Source: Planctomycetales bacterium (GTDB taxonomy: Bacteria; Planctomycetota; Planctomycetia; Planctomycetales; Planctomycetaceae). From it: DNA of 64,000 bases. Numbering within the stretch: position 1 is the first letter of the stretch; every line of letters begins with the position of its first letter. Location: the NCBI GenBank assembly GCA_028285345.1, contig JANQPT010000014.1:372001-436000 (forward strand), written 5' to 3'. Shown here one piece after another: positions 30,771 through 39,609 of this stretch. A model generated the notes under the pieces. It was not told the origin of the DNA. It saw nothing but the letters and a program-made list of their open reading frames with translations, and ran no database searches. Made by a program: the position numbers and the translations under genes.

Positions 30771-32180
30771 TCACAAAAACAACAACACGTAAATAATCGC
30801 CAGCACAATCTGAACCGCGGCAAACAGCGCGGCGACTTTGATGAAGCCCACGAATGTCAGTGGCAGTTTCTGGCGGTGGATGATCGTCATTGCCACCACT
30901 GTCGACGCGGAGCCGATTGGCGTGATGTTGCCGCCCAGGTTGGCGCCGAAAATGACGCACCACCAGAGCGGCGATTCGGTCGGCGTCTCGCCGGCGGCGA
31001 GAATCTTGGCCAGCATCGCCGCCAGCGGGATGTTGTCGGTCACCGAGCTGGCCAGCGCGGACATTGCCAGCAGTGCCGCCGCTCCGGAGTTCTCACCCAG
31101 CCCAATCAGCGCCGCAATCCCTTGTCCCAGCAGATCCAGCACCTGAGCGTGCTCCATGACGTTGATCACCACGAACAGGCCCGCAAAAAACGCCAGCAGA
31201 TCCCAGTCGACCGCGGAGTAGAATTTGTCGACTTCGTGCCGATACGCCAGCAATACGATTCCGGCGAACAAGAGAGCGACAAAGCCCATGCCAAGTTCTC
31301 GAAACAGCGGCAGCACCGACTGGCTGGCCATAAAGGTCATGAACAATCCCAGCGACGCGACGGAAAACCAGAAGAATCGCGCGCTGGGGATGCCCTCGTT
31401 TTCGTCGAAGCTCTGCACCAGCTCCCGCGCGGCGGCGCGCTCTTCGTCGTTCTTCAAGGCAGCGATCTTGAATTTCACCTTCCCCATCCAAATGGTGACC
31501 GCCGTGGCGACGACGACGTAGGGAGCGGAGACCAGGAAGAACTTCACGAAGCTGATCCCGGCCGTCTTGCCGACGATGATATTCGGCACACTGCTAATGA
31601 GAGTCAACAGCCCCCCCACGTTGGTGAGCAGCCCTTCGATCACCAAAAAGCCAAGCAGCAGCTCCTTGCGGTTCAACTTGCTCAACGATACGGACGTCAG
31701 GCTGCCGATGATGATCATCGCTGTCACGTTGTTGAGCACGGCGGAGAAGACGACGGTCAGGATCGAGTAGAACACCAACAGCCGAAACGGATCTCCGCCA
31801 GATTGCTTAGTGAGTTTGATTGCCAACCAGGTGAACACACCCGATCGGCTGGTGACTTCTACAAACAGGCTGGCGCCCAGGATGATCGTGATGACTTCCC
31901 AGTCGATCGCCGGGATGTAAACCGGTAGATCAATTTTGTGCAAATCGGGAAGGGTGACTGGCCCAAAACGCAACAGGTGTTCCGCGGTGGCCAGCAACAG
32001 CGAGATTCCAGCAAACAAGCCGACGATGATCGACTTTTTCGCATGCAGTTTTTCCTCAAGCGCGAGGGCGGCGATCATCGCGACCAAGATCGCCGCAAAA
32101 ACATACGTCCAGACCGGCGCGACCGCATGTCCGGCATGGCCCGTTGCCTCTTCCGCAGCAGCGAATAACAGTGAAGACAT
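30771..32180 (-). CDS. nhaD: NhaD/ArsB-superfamily sodium:proton antiporter
   Basis: The start at 32180 (MSSLLFAAAEEATG) follows AAGGA; a longer frame adds 44 unlikely residues. The 469-residue product has about 12 hydrophobic spans with NhaD-type motifs: GASLFVEVTSRSGVFTWLA, FYSILTVVFSAVLNNVTAMI, LIEGLLTNVGGLLTLISSVP in variant form, SALASSVTDNIPLAAML and GANLGGNITPIGSA. The paired loops with NN and NIG/NITPIG are the substrate-site signature of the ion transporter superfamily. It exchanges Na+ or Li+ for H+ at the inner membrane. A partial duplicate of its 3' end lies downstream. Confidence 0.92.
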   Translation of the reverse strand: MSSLLFAAAEEATGHAGHAVAPVWTYVFAAILVAMIAALALEEKLHAKKSIIVGLFAGISLLLATAEHLLRFGPVTLPDLHKIDLPVYIPAIDWEVITIILGASLFVEVTSRSGVFTWLAIKLTKQSGGDPFRLLVFYSILTVVFSAVLNNVTAMIIIGSLTSVSLSKLNRKELLLGFLVIEGLLTNVGGLLTLISSVPNIIVGKTAGISFVKFFLVSAPYVVVATAVTIWMGKVKFKIAALKNDEERAAARELVQSFDENEGIPSARFFWFSVASLGLFMTFMASQSVLPLFRELGMGFVALLFAGIVLLAYRHEVDKFYSAVDWDLLAFFAGLFVVINVMEHAQVLDLLGQGIAALIGLGENSGAAALLAMSALASSVTDNIPLAAMLAKILAAGETPTESPLWWCVIFGANLGGNITPIGSASTVVAMTIIHRQKLPLTFVGFIKVAALFAAVQIVLAIIYVLLFL

Positions 32181-32569
32181 TAGCTTAGCGTCCTTACGGT
32201 TGCGGTTACTTTTCCCAGTTTGCCGACCATCGGAAGAGTCAGTTAAATTCTGACCGGAGAGACGCGTATATATATCAGACGAACGAGAATCGCCACAGGC
32301 GGCGGCGCGCAAACCTGGTCACCCCGCCGCAATTGTATAGGAACGACAACATAAACAGTCGAAATGTTGTTGCATTTCAACACACTTTAATCGGTCAGCA
32401 AATGGCGGTTTAAAAGTCGTATTCTTTAAGTCGTTCTGTTTTAGGGTGTTATGGAATTAGTTCTTCGTGCAGATTCGAATGGCCCGGATTTTGCTCTGAG
32501 GTGCAGCCCGCAGCAGGCGGAGGGCATTTTCACTCATTTCGGACCGGGCCAAACGAGGGGCAGGTGCAC

Positions 32570-33022
32570 ATGGTATCAAACAAGTCTCTGGATACGTTTC
32601 GTCGCGACGACTTCACCGTCATGGACATGGGCGACATGGAAATTTGGGACGGCGCCGATCTGGCATTGATCCGCGAGATGTTCACCCGGCTGGTGGACGG
32701 GGCCAAGCATCAGCGGATCGGCATCGACATGCGGTCGGTCAAATACATTCCCAGCGGCTTTTTCGGACTCTTGTTTGATTGGTACGAACGGGGCATTGGC
32801 ATCCGGCTCTACGATGCTCAGCCGCACGTCCGCGAGATGATGTGGTTCCAGCAGTTCTTCGTCGAAAGTTCCAGAGGATGCTTCGAACTCACCGCCAGCA
32901 ACTCGACCGAGTCGCCGCTTAGCAGCGGGCCGGCGACACCCAGTCGCCAAACCACGCTTGCCGCGCCGATTGATTCCTCGGACAGCAACGATCAGATGCC
33001 GGTCGCCAGTCTGACCAATTGA
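32570..33022 (+). CDS. STAS-like (anti-sigma-factor antagonist-like) protein
   Basis: The ATG at 32570 has AGGGGCAGG upstream; frames from 32451 or 32501 are less likely. The 150-residue product has a STAS-like fold: [20 protein letters not shown], a helix, [20 protein letters not shown], then [21 protein letters not shown]. The serine in YIPSGFFG sits where antagonists of the SpoIIAA type are phosphorylated. The last 45 residues are low complexity, rich in Ser, Thr and Pro. The 3' 104 bases overlap the 3' end of the convergent Ca2+/H+ exchanger gene. No kinase or sigma factor is adjacent. Confidence 0.75.
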   Translation: MVSNKSLDTFRRDDFTVMDMGDMEIWDGADLALIREMFTRLVDGAKHQRIGIDMRSVKYIPSGFFGLLFDWYERGIGIRLYDAQPHVREMMWFQQFFVESSRGCFELTASNSTESPLSSGPATPSRQTTLAAPIDSSDSNDQMPVASLTN

Positions 33023-34247
33023 GCCGGCTGCATTTGCGACCCGACGTATCGGCCGCAGAGGACAGCTGTTGCTCTTGCCGCACGGCATCATCGCACACAA
33101 CCACGCCCACCGGTTCGGCAAGAACCGCGTGGGCGTTTTCGTGTTTCTCATGCTCCGGCAAATGGTAGAAGGCGATGGCCAAGATGACGTAAACGGCCAG
33201 CAATAACAGACCTTCCAGCCAGTTCGATTGGCCGTCAAAGGCGACCAGGCCCACCACCATCACCGTAACAACGACCGCCATCACCTCCAGCATGCTGAAC
33301 ACCAGATTCAACCGCGGGAACCCCGGCAGATATCCGGCAAAGACCAACACCGGGGCGACGAACAGTGCGATCTGCAGCGCCGAGCCGACGGCGATTTGAA
33401 AACTCAGATCCATGCGATTCTTTATCGCCACCAGCACTGCCGTGGAATGCTCCGCTGCATTGCCCACAATGGCCACCACAACCAGGCCGACGAAAATCTC
33501 GGTCAGTCCCAGTTGTTCCCGCGCGGCTTCAATGCTGCTCACCAAAAACTCGCTCATCATCGCCACCGCGGCGGTCGCGGCGATCAGCACGGTCATGGCC
33601 GTCTTCGTGGACCAATGGCCTTCGACGTCGGAAAAACTCTCCTTCTCGCCATGTTTGTCCACTTCCTCGCCGGAGTAGAGATGTTTGTGCGTGATGAGGC
33701 TGAAAATCAACATCAGTACATAAACCACGAACAGTACTATGGATATCTCCAGGCTGAGCACTTGTTCGTCCGCCTGAGTGTGGAACAGTTCCAGGTGCAC
33801 GTGAAACATGGCAGGCACCACGAGACCGATCGCGGCCAACACTAACAACGTTGCGTACATCCCGGCCGCCGTCGGATTGAAGGTCTGCCGTGAATGCTTC
33901 AGGCCGCCCGCCAAGAAACTGGCGCCCAGCACCAGCAGCACGTTCCCCAAAATGCTGCCCGTGATCGAGGATTTGACGACCTCGATCATGCCCCGCTTCA
34001 GTGCGAATAGGGCAATGATCAACTCGGCCGCGTTGCCGAAGGTGGCGTTCAGCAATCCGCCCCAGCCGGCGCCCAGCTTATCGGCCAACATCTCCGTGCT
34101 TTTGCCCATCAGGCCGGCGAGGGGAATGATCGCGATCCCCGACACGACGAACAACCAGACACCGTTGGAGCCGCTGAACTTCAAAACCGCCGCGATGGGA
34201 ACGAAAACCAGCAACAGATTGAGGGCGCCAATTTTTCGGAGGTCCAT
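32919..34247 (-). CDS. cax: Calcium/proton exchanger (CaCA superfamily, Cax type)
   Basis: The start at 34247 ([17 protein letters not shown]) is chosen over 34403. The 442-residue product has eleven or so spans and both alpha-repeat signatures: [20 protein letters not shown] and [20 protein letters not shown], each with the NAAE motif that binds Ca2+. A long acidic/His loop ([20 protein letters not shown]) joins the halves. The normal family end is reached near [13 protein letters not shown] 70-residue polar, Cys-containing tail follows that has no family counterpart and overlaps the STAS-like gene antisense. It exports Ca2+ in exchange for H+. Confidence 0.93.
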   Translation of the reverse strand: MDLRKIGALNLLLVFVPIAAVLKFSGSNGVWLFVVSGIAIIPLAGLMGKSTEMLADKLGAGWGGLLNATFGNAAELIIALFALKRGMIEVVKSSITGSILGNVLLVLGASFLAGGLKHSRQTFNPTAAGMYATLLVLAAIGLVVPAMFHVHLELFHTQADEQVLSLEISIVLFVVYVLMLIFSLITHKHLYSGEEVDKHGEKESFSDVEGHWSTKTAMTVLIAATAAVAMMSEFLVSSIEAAREQLGLTEIFVGLVVVAIVGNAAEHSTAVLVAIKNRMDLSFQIAVGSALQIALFVAPVLVFAGYLPGFPRLNLVFSMLEVMAVVVTVMVVGLVAFDGQSNWLEGLLLLAVYVILAIAFYHLPEHEKHENAHAVLAEPVGVVVCDDAVRQEQQLSSAADTSGRKCSRLNWSDWRPASDRCCPRNQSARQAWFGDWVSPARC

Positions 34248-34468
34248 TGAGTAGAATTCTCCCCGGGATTTGATGGCGTCGTGTGCCGTGCTGAATGGAA
34301 GAGTTGATGCGAGATCAACATAACCCCCACGTTGCGAAAGAGCAATCGAGTTGCCGTTGATGCTGGTGTTGTCAGGAACAGACAGAATGACATAATGAAA
34401 CAAGGAGGACCGATGTATATGTTTGGACTCAGGCGGCCGAACTTCGACTTCGACATCGAGGATCAGTG

Positions 34469-35989
34469 ATGAGTGGGCGAAGAGCGAATCGAACGAAAAG
34501 CTCTCCCCCTCCCACCGCAGCGCCGCCCGAAACCAGTCGCTGGGCTCAGTTCCTCTTTGAGCCGGTGTCCAACAACTTTTTAGTCTACTTTCGCATCTCG
34601 TTCGGGCTACTGATGCTAGGCCTCGGCTGGCATCACTACAGTCACGGGATGATCGACCGATACTTTATTGAACCGCCGGTCCATTTCACGTATTACGGAT
34701 TTGACTGGGTCCGCCCCTGGCCCGACTTCGGCCACGGCCAGTCATGGCTGGACGTGGCGTGGATTAGCCATTCTCCGGGCAACGGCGTTTATTGCCATTT
34801 CGTTCTCCTGGGCCTGCTAAGCGTGATGATCGTGCTGGGCCTCTGCTACCGGGCCAGCGCTTTGCTGTTCTGCTTGGGATTCACGCATGTCTTTTTGATC
34901 GAGCGCGCCCGCTATTTGAACCACTTTTACCTGATCATCTTGGTGAGCTTCGTTTTAGTCCTGGTCCCGGCCCATCAGGCGTTTTCCTTGGATGCCTGGC
35001 TGCGCCCGAAGCTCCGCTCGAGAACGGCACCGGCATGGACGCTGCGACTGCTGCAGTTCCAGATTGGCATTGTCTATTTCTTCGCCGGGATCGCCAAATG
35101 CAACGGCTTTTGGATCAGCGGGGAGCGGATTCGCGGCATCATGGCCGCTCGTGCACAAGTCTCCGATTTTGATTGGATCGGCCACCTGTTCACCAAGGAG
35201 CATCTCTTCACTCAAGATTGGCTGATCCACGCGATGAGTTGGGGCGGGCTGCTATTCGACCTGGCCGTCTATCCGCTGCTCTTGTGGCGCAAGACCAGAA
35301 TCTTTGCGCTCGTCCTGTGCGTGATGTTTCACACGATGAACTCTCAGATCTTCTTCATCGATGTGTTTCCCTGGATGATGCTCGCCAGCACGGTCATCCT
35401 CTTTTTCTCGGATTGGCTGCCGCCTCGCGACGTGAAGTCGGCGGACGATCGGTCCCGCACCTCAGCGAACGTCGTACTACCGAACGTAACACTCGGTCAA
35501 AAGATTCTGGTGGGCATTTCGATTGTCTTTGTAGCGATTCAACTGTTGTTGCCGCTGCGACCGTTCTTCTATGCAGGTGACCCCGGTTGGACCAGTGAGG
35601 GATATCAGTTCTCTTGGCGGATGCTCACGCGGACCTTCAGGGCCGGTCCACCCGTGTTCGTCGCCCGTTATCGCACTCCGGATGGCGAACTGAAAACGGA
35701 CGATCAATTGGTCTCACGTGATCCGGAGCTTTGGAGAAGACACTGGCAATTTCGCAAGATTCTTCGCCAGCCGGACATGCTGCTGCAGTTTGCCCACACC
35801 CTGGCCGAGGACTTGCGGCGGCAGGGGAACAAAGACGTTGAGATCCGCGTCGCCGTTTACGTCTCATTCAACGGCCGACGGCCGCAACCGTTTGTCGATT
35901 CCAATGTCGACTTGGCGAAGGAACCACGTCGCTTTTTGACTCCCTATCCATGGATTCGCGAGTTGCAAGACTCACCGACCGGGAGGTGA
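34469..35989 (+). CDS. HTTM-domain membrane protein (vitamin-K gamma-carboxylase-like)
   Basis: The ATG at 34469 follows GAGG with good spacing; GTG 34466 is an alternative. The 506-residue product has the HTTM layout: [17 protein letters not shown], a segment with [50 protein letters not shown] and [20 protein letters not shown]. The N-terminal part is membrane-embedded and the C-terminal 140 residues are a soluble beta-rich domain. Such bacterial proteins resemble vitamin-K-dependent gamma-carboxylase, but carboxylase activity has not been generally shown. The gene is divergent from the Ca2+/H+ exchanger. A link to Ca2+-binding Gla-like chemistry is tempting but unsupported. Confidence 0.88.
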   Translation: MSGRRANRTKSSPPPTAAPPETSRWAQFLFEPVSNNFLVYFRISFGLLMLGLGWHHYSHGMIDRYFIEPPVHFTYYGFDWVRPWPDFGHGQSWLDVAWISHSPGNGVYCHFVLLGLLSVMIVLGLCYRASALLFCLGFTHVFLIERARYLNHFYLIILVSFVLVLVPAHQAFSLDAWLRPKLRSRTAPAWTLRLLQFQIGIVYFFAGIAKCNGFWISGERIRGIMAARAQVSDFDWIGHLFTKEHLFTQDWLIHAMSWGGLLFDLAVYPLLLWRKTRIFALVLCVMFHTMNSQIFFIDVFPWMMLASTVILFFSDWLPPRDVKSADDRSRTSANVVLPNVTLGQKILVGISIVFVAIQLLLPLRPFFYAGDPGWTSEGYQFSWRMLTRTFRAGPPVFVARYRTPDGELKTDDQLVSRDPELWRRHWQFRKILRQPDMLLQFAHTLAEDLRRQGNKDVEIRVAVYVSFNGRRPQPFVDSNVDLAKEPRRFLTPYPWIRELQDSPTGR

Positions 35990-36103
35990 ACTGGCGGAAT
36001 CGAGTTTCAAAATCGGTCTCCCTTGCCGTAGAATAGCGATCGTGGGCGGTTCGCGCACCGTGACATCGTCAATGACAATTGAATCACAGGGCCGGCCTCA
36101 GCC

Positions 36104-39055
36104 ATGATCACTTTCGACTGTCCCCATTGCCGACAGACTCTCAACGCCGAAGACCAGAAGGCCGGCGCGCGGCTACGGTGCCCTGGTTGCAGGCAGCCGC
36201 TGCAAGTTCCCAGTCAAAGCCCCGCAACCGTCTCGCCGCAGAAGGAGATCCTTCCCGAATTCGAGCCGGTGACCGATCGTTACACGTCGCGCCGCAAAAA
36301 AAAGTCGTCGTCTTCGTTCTTCGCAATTGCCGTCGTACTGATGGGCCTCATCGCGGTCGGCGGATATGTCGCGGTGAAATTCCAGCGGGGAAAGCCGAAG
36401 CTGACCTTGCCCCCGGTCAATGGCGCAGTGGTGCAAGAACTTCGGCCTGTCTCGTTCGAGCTGAGCGCGGTGAAGCCGGCGGGCTGGTCGGGAGTGGTCC
36501 GCTATTCACTCACTCAGTCCCCGGCCGGTGCACGGATTCATCCTCAGAACGGCAGCTTCTCCTGGACACCCACCGAAGAGCAGGGCCCGGGAAACTATTC
36601 GTTTACCCTCCGCGCCGAAGCGGAGGATGGTTCGGCGGTCGCGGATGAAGTCACGTTCAGTTTCACGGTCACCGAGAATAACCTTCCTCCGGTGATCGCG
36701 CCGCTGGATGCGATCGCGGCGAAACCGGGCGAGGCGGTGGAATTTACCATCGTGGCGCGCGATCCGGATATCCCGCCGGTCGAAGTGACGTCGCGAATCG
36801 TCGACGGGGCACCTCCGGGGTCGGTTCTCGACGGCGGCACTGGTCGTTTTCAGTGGACGCCGGACAAGCAGCACGCGGGACAGGAACTCGCGATCGTGTT
36901 TGAAGCCAAGGAGGCAGGCGAGGGACTCAACGCACTAGAAATCGTGCATATCCACGTCGCGGCGGTGGAAAGCCCGTCGGAGAAGCTACTCGAGGAACTT
37001 CGCAGCGCCGGCGCTGACGTCGAATTCGTGCGATTTGACAAGGACGTGCCGCTCTCTGGCGCCGCTCAAACCGTGCGTCTCAACGGGAATGAGATTCAGC
37101 TCCTGCAATATGCCGACGATCAGGTGCGACTTGCCGATGCCGAACAGGTGATGAATCGTGCGAAGCAGTCCGATGAGAATTCGTCCGCTCCCCTCAGGCA
37201 TTTCTATCAGCGCGACCGGCTGATTGTTGTCTACCAAGGCGAAGACCAGGCGACACAAAGGTTGTTGTCGTCGAAGCTCGGCGCTCCGTTCGCCAGCGGA
37301 CGGATTACTCTGACATCCCCCGCGAAAGCGGAGACCGCCGCGACAGGCAACGAGGACCCGCCCGAGACGGACGTACAAAAAGAGTTTGACGATCGCCTGT
37401 TTCGCATGCACGAATTGAATTTGCTACTCGTGCGCAAGCGCTATTCCGATCTCAGAAAAATCTACGCCGACCGCTTTGCGGCGGCGCACGCTGTGGCGAT
37501 CGCGGCGGCGTTCGATGACGATGCCGCCGCGTGGCTGTCGGAACACGAAGAGATTCGCGAGGAATTGTACACCGCGATTGACCCGCAGGCGGACAATGTC
37601 TCGGCAGCCTTGGAAACGTTCGCCGCGTTGCTGAAACAGTTTCCGGACCAGATCGAACAGTATGCGAATCTGGCGATCGCCGTTGCCGTCACGTGGGACG
37701 GTAGCCGCGGCGGCGTCTATGAATACGGCCGCCACCAGCGGCGGGTGCACGCAACCATGCCGGACGATCTCGCCGGTGCGGCGGAGAACTTTCAATACTT
37801 CCTGGACTCGGAAAAAGTGATGCAGGGCCGGGCGCGGTTTCTGCCGTGGGAGTTCCTCATCCATTTGGTCAATCACCGCACGCCCGTCATGGAACGCCAA
37901 TGGGCGCTGCAGAACTATTTGCCGCAACGGGTGGGTTTCGGAAAATGCTACGGCGACGTTCCCTATGACAACGAAATGCTTCGCACCGGCGACAAGGTCT
38001 GCCGGATGGATGGGAAGGAGTATACGCTGGCGAATTTGAAGACCTACGGAGGCGTCTGCGCGCAGCAGGCGGATTTCGCCGCCCGGGTCGGCAAGTCGCT
38101 GGGTGTCCCGGCGGTCTACGTCAACGGCCATTCGAATTCGGGCGGACTGCACGCGTGGGTCATGTGGGTCGAGCTCGGGCGCGTTACCGAGAAGTCGATC
38201 GATTTTGAACTGAAGTCACACGGCCGCTATCGAAATGACAAATACTACGTCGGCAACCTGCACGACCCGCAGTCCGGCGTGAAGATGACGGATCGGGCGA
38301 TGGAATTGCGGCTGCACTCGCTCGGCACCGACCCGATCGCCTTTCGGCATGCGTCGATGGTCATGCAGGCGTTTCCGCTGATTCGCGAACGCACCGAAAT
38401 GGACGCCACGCAGGAACTGGTCTTTCTGCGGAAAGCGGCCGAGTTGTGCCCGTCGCACTCCGCGATCTGGACCACGTTGGCGGCGTTGTCCCGCAGCGGC
38501 GTGATTGAAAAACGGCATTCGCGTCAAATGGCGCGGAATCTGGAACTGTTTTTCACGACGTTCGCCGGCTATCCCGATTTCATCTGGACCGTTTTTGAAG
38601 ACCTGCTCAGCTATCAAACAGAGGCCAAAGTCCGCCTGGAACAATACGCGCGCGCCGTGCAGGCATTCGAGGCGGTCGGGCGTCCCGATCTTGCCTGCGA
38701 AGCGCGGCTGAAGCTGAGTGATCTGCAAGTTGAAAACAACAGCACTCAGGCGGCGATCGAGGGGCTGGCGTACACAATCAAGAAGTTCCCCAGCGAAGGG
38801 CGGTACGTGCCGCGGCTGTTGGACCGGCTGGAACAGATCTGCAAGAACGTTGAAGGGAGCGGGCCGCAGCTGGTTGCATTCTATCAGCAGTTTCTGCCGA
38901 TGGTTCCGACCCATCGCGGAAAACGTCCCAGTAAATACTGCAAGGCGATGTATCAGCGGGCAATTGAGTTCTTTCAGCAGCAGAACGCAGCCCAATTGGC
39001 TCAGGAGTATCGAACTCGATTGCAACAGCTGGAGAGCAGCCAAACATCGTCCTGA
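36104..39055 (+). CDS. Membrane-anchored zinc-ribbon/Ig-like/transglutaminase-like protein (983 aa)
   Basis: Residues 6-29 are a zinc ribbon (FDCPHC ... RCPGC), and 71-92 form one membrane span. Residues about 95-290 contain two Ig/cadherin-like repeats: GNYSFTLRAEAEDGS and GRFQWTPDKQHAGQ, the putative-Ig class common in planctomycetes. Residues about 290-590 are mostly helical. A transglutaminase-like core follows with Cys near 652 (KTYGGVCAQQADF), GVPAVYVNGHSNSGG and His near 683 (GLHAWVMWVE). A TPR-like helical tail ends the protein. By family analogy the core may hydrolyse or cross-link peptides outside the membrane. The acid member of the triad is not certain. Confidence 0.8.
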   Translation: MITFDCPHCRQTLNAEDQKAGARLRCPGCRQPLQVPSQSPATVSPQKEILPEFEPVTDRYTSRRKKKSSSSFFAIAVVLMGLIAVGGYVAVKFQRGKPKLTLPPVNGAVVQELRPVSFELSAVKPAGWSGVVRYSLTQSPAGARIHPQNGSFSWTPTEEQGPGNYSFTLRAEAEDGSAVADEVTFSFTVTENNLPPVIAPLDAIAAKPGEAVEFTIVARDPDIPPVEVTSRIVDGAPPGSVLDGGTGRFQWTPDKQHAGQELAIVFEAKEAGEGLNALEIVHIHVAAVESPSEKLLEELRSAGADVEFVRFDKDVPLSGAAQTVRLNGNEIQLLQYADDQVRLADAEQVMNRAKQSDENSSAPLRHFYQRDRLIVVYQGEDQATQRLLSSKLGAPFASGRITLTSPAKAETAATGNEDPPETDVQKEFDDRLFRMHELNLLLVRKRYSDLRKIYADRFAAAHAVAIAAAFDDDAAAWLSEHEEIREELYTAIDPQADNVSAALETFAALLKQFPDQIEQYANLAIAVAVTWDGSRGGVYEYGRHQRRVHATMPDDLAGAAENFQYFLDSEKVMQGRARFLPWEFLIHLVNHRTPVMERQWALQNYLPQRVGFGKCYGDVPYDNEMLRTGDKVCRMDGKEYTLANLKTYGGVCAQQADFAARVGKSLGVPAVYVNGHSNSGGLHAWVMWVELGRVTEKSIDFELKSHGRYRNDKYYVGNLHDPQSGVKMTDRAMELRLHSLGTDPIAFRHASMVMQAFPLIRERTEMDATQELVFLRKAAELCPSHSAIWTTLAALSRSGVIEKRHSRQMARNLELFFTTFAGYPDFIWTVFEDLLSYQTEAKVRLEQYARAVQAFEAVGRPDLACEARLKLSDLQVENNSTQAAIEGLAYTIKKFPSEGRYVPRLLDRLEQICKNVEGSGPQLVAFYQQFLPMVPTHRGKRPSKYCKAMYQRAIEFFQQQNAAQLAQEYRTRLQQLESSQTSS

Positions 39056-39089
39056 GCAGCGCGCGACGGTGCCCTACGTTGCCGGGCGG

Positions 39090-39290
39090 CTATTTGTTGA
39101 GAATGAGCTTTTTGTTTCTCGTGGCGCGTAGGCGGTAAAGCTGTCCCTGATACTCGATCAACACCTCCGTCTGGCCCTCCGCTAAGGTTTCGAATTGGAT
39201 TTTCTTAGCCGGTTCCCAATGGATTGAGTCTGGTTTGGGCTGGTCTGAGGGGTGTTGTTCGTTTCCAGCTGGCTCATTTGGAGTGTTCAT
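39090..39290 (-). CDS. hemP: HemP-family hemin uptake protein
   Basis: The 66-residue product ends in the HemP signature [25 protein letters not shown] (given in part), with [10 protein letters not shown] followed by TRNKKLIL. The N-terminal 30 residues are polar and variable, as usual for the family. HemP accompanies haem- and iron-uptake systems and is normally Fur-controlled. A 21-base palindrome and promoter lie in the divergent region at 39403-39453. No TonB-dependent receptor is adjacent in this window. Confidence 0.85.
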   Translation of the reverse strand: MNTPNEPAGNEQHPSDQPKPDSIHWEPAKKIQFETLAEGQTEVLIEYQGQLYRLRATRNKKLILNK

Positions 39291-39402
39291 GATTGTCGCA
39301 TTCTTGGTCTGATCGCTACGATTTCAGTCAGGCAGCGTGTGGGGGTCTGCTGTCTGGGTTGGGGAAATCTTGGAAACTGTTGAAGGATTGCGTTCCTGAC
39401 GA

Positions 39403-39453
39403 TTGACAGGCCGAGCGGAGCGGGTATCTTAGTGACATTGAGACTCAATGTCA
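39403..39453 (+). promoter_or_regulatory. Promoter with overlapping 21-base palindromic operator (Fur-like)
   Basis: TTGACA (39403-39408) and TATCTT (39425-39430) are separated by 16 bases. Two bases later TGACATTGAG-A-CTCAATGTCA (39433-39453) is a perfect 10-1-10 palindrome. The core TTGAGACTCAA-type dyad resembles Fur-family iron boxes and would overlap the start of transcription, a classic repressor position. It lies between divergent hemP and the DUF4198-kelch gene, so it could control both. Confidence 0.7.
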
Positions 39454-39609
39454 ATAACTACGCAGCCAGCCGCAAGCTCCTCTCAGCGAAGCCAGCCTCG
39501 AACTCGTCATTGTGTTTCTCCCCAACAATCTCCGTTGGGGGATCGCGTCAGCTCGCGAGAGCAGAATCTCGAGGTCGCCTGAACAAAACTTCTATTCTGG
39601 GAGCACTTC

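Noticed and set aside
30876-31928. 350-residue plus-strand open frame
   Set aside because: It is antisense to the NhaD gene. Its His/Gln/Arg-rich sequence is typical of mirrored membrane-protein codons.
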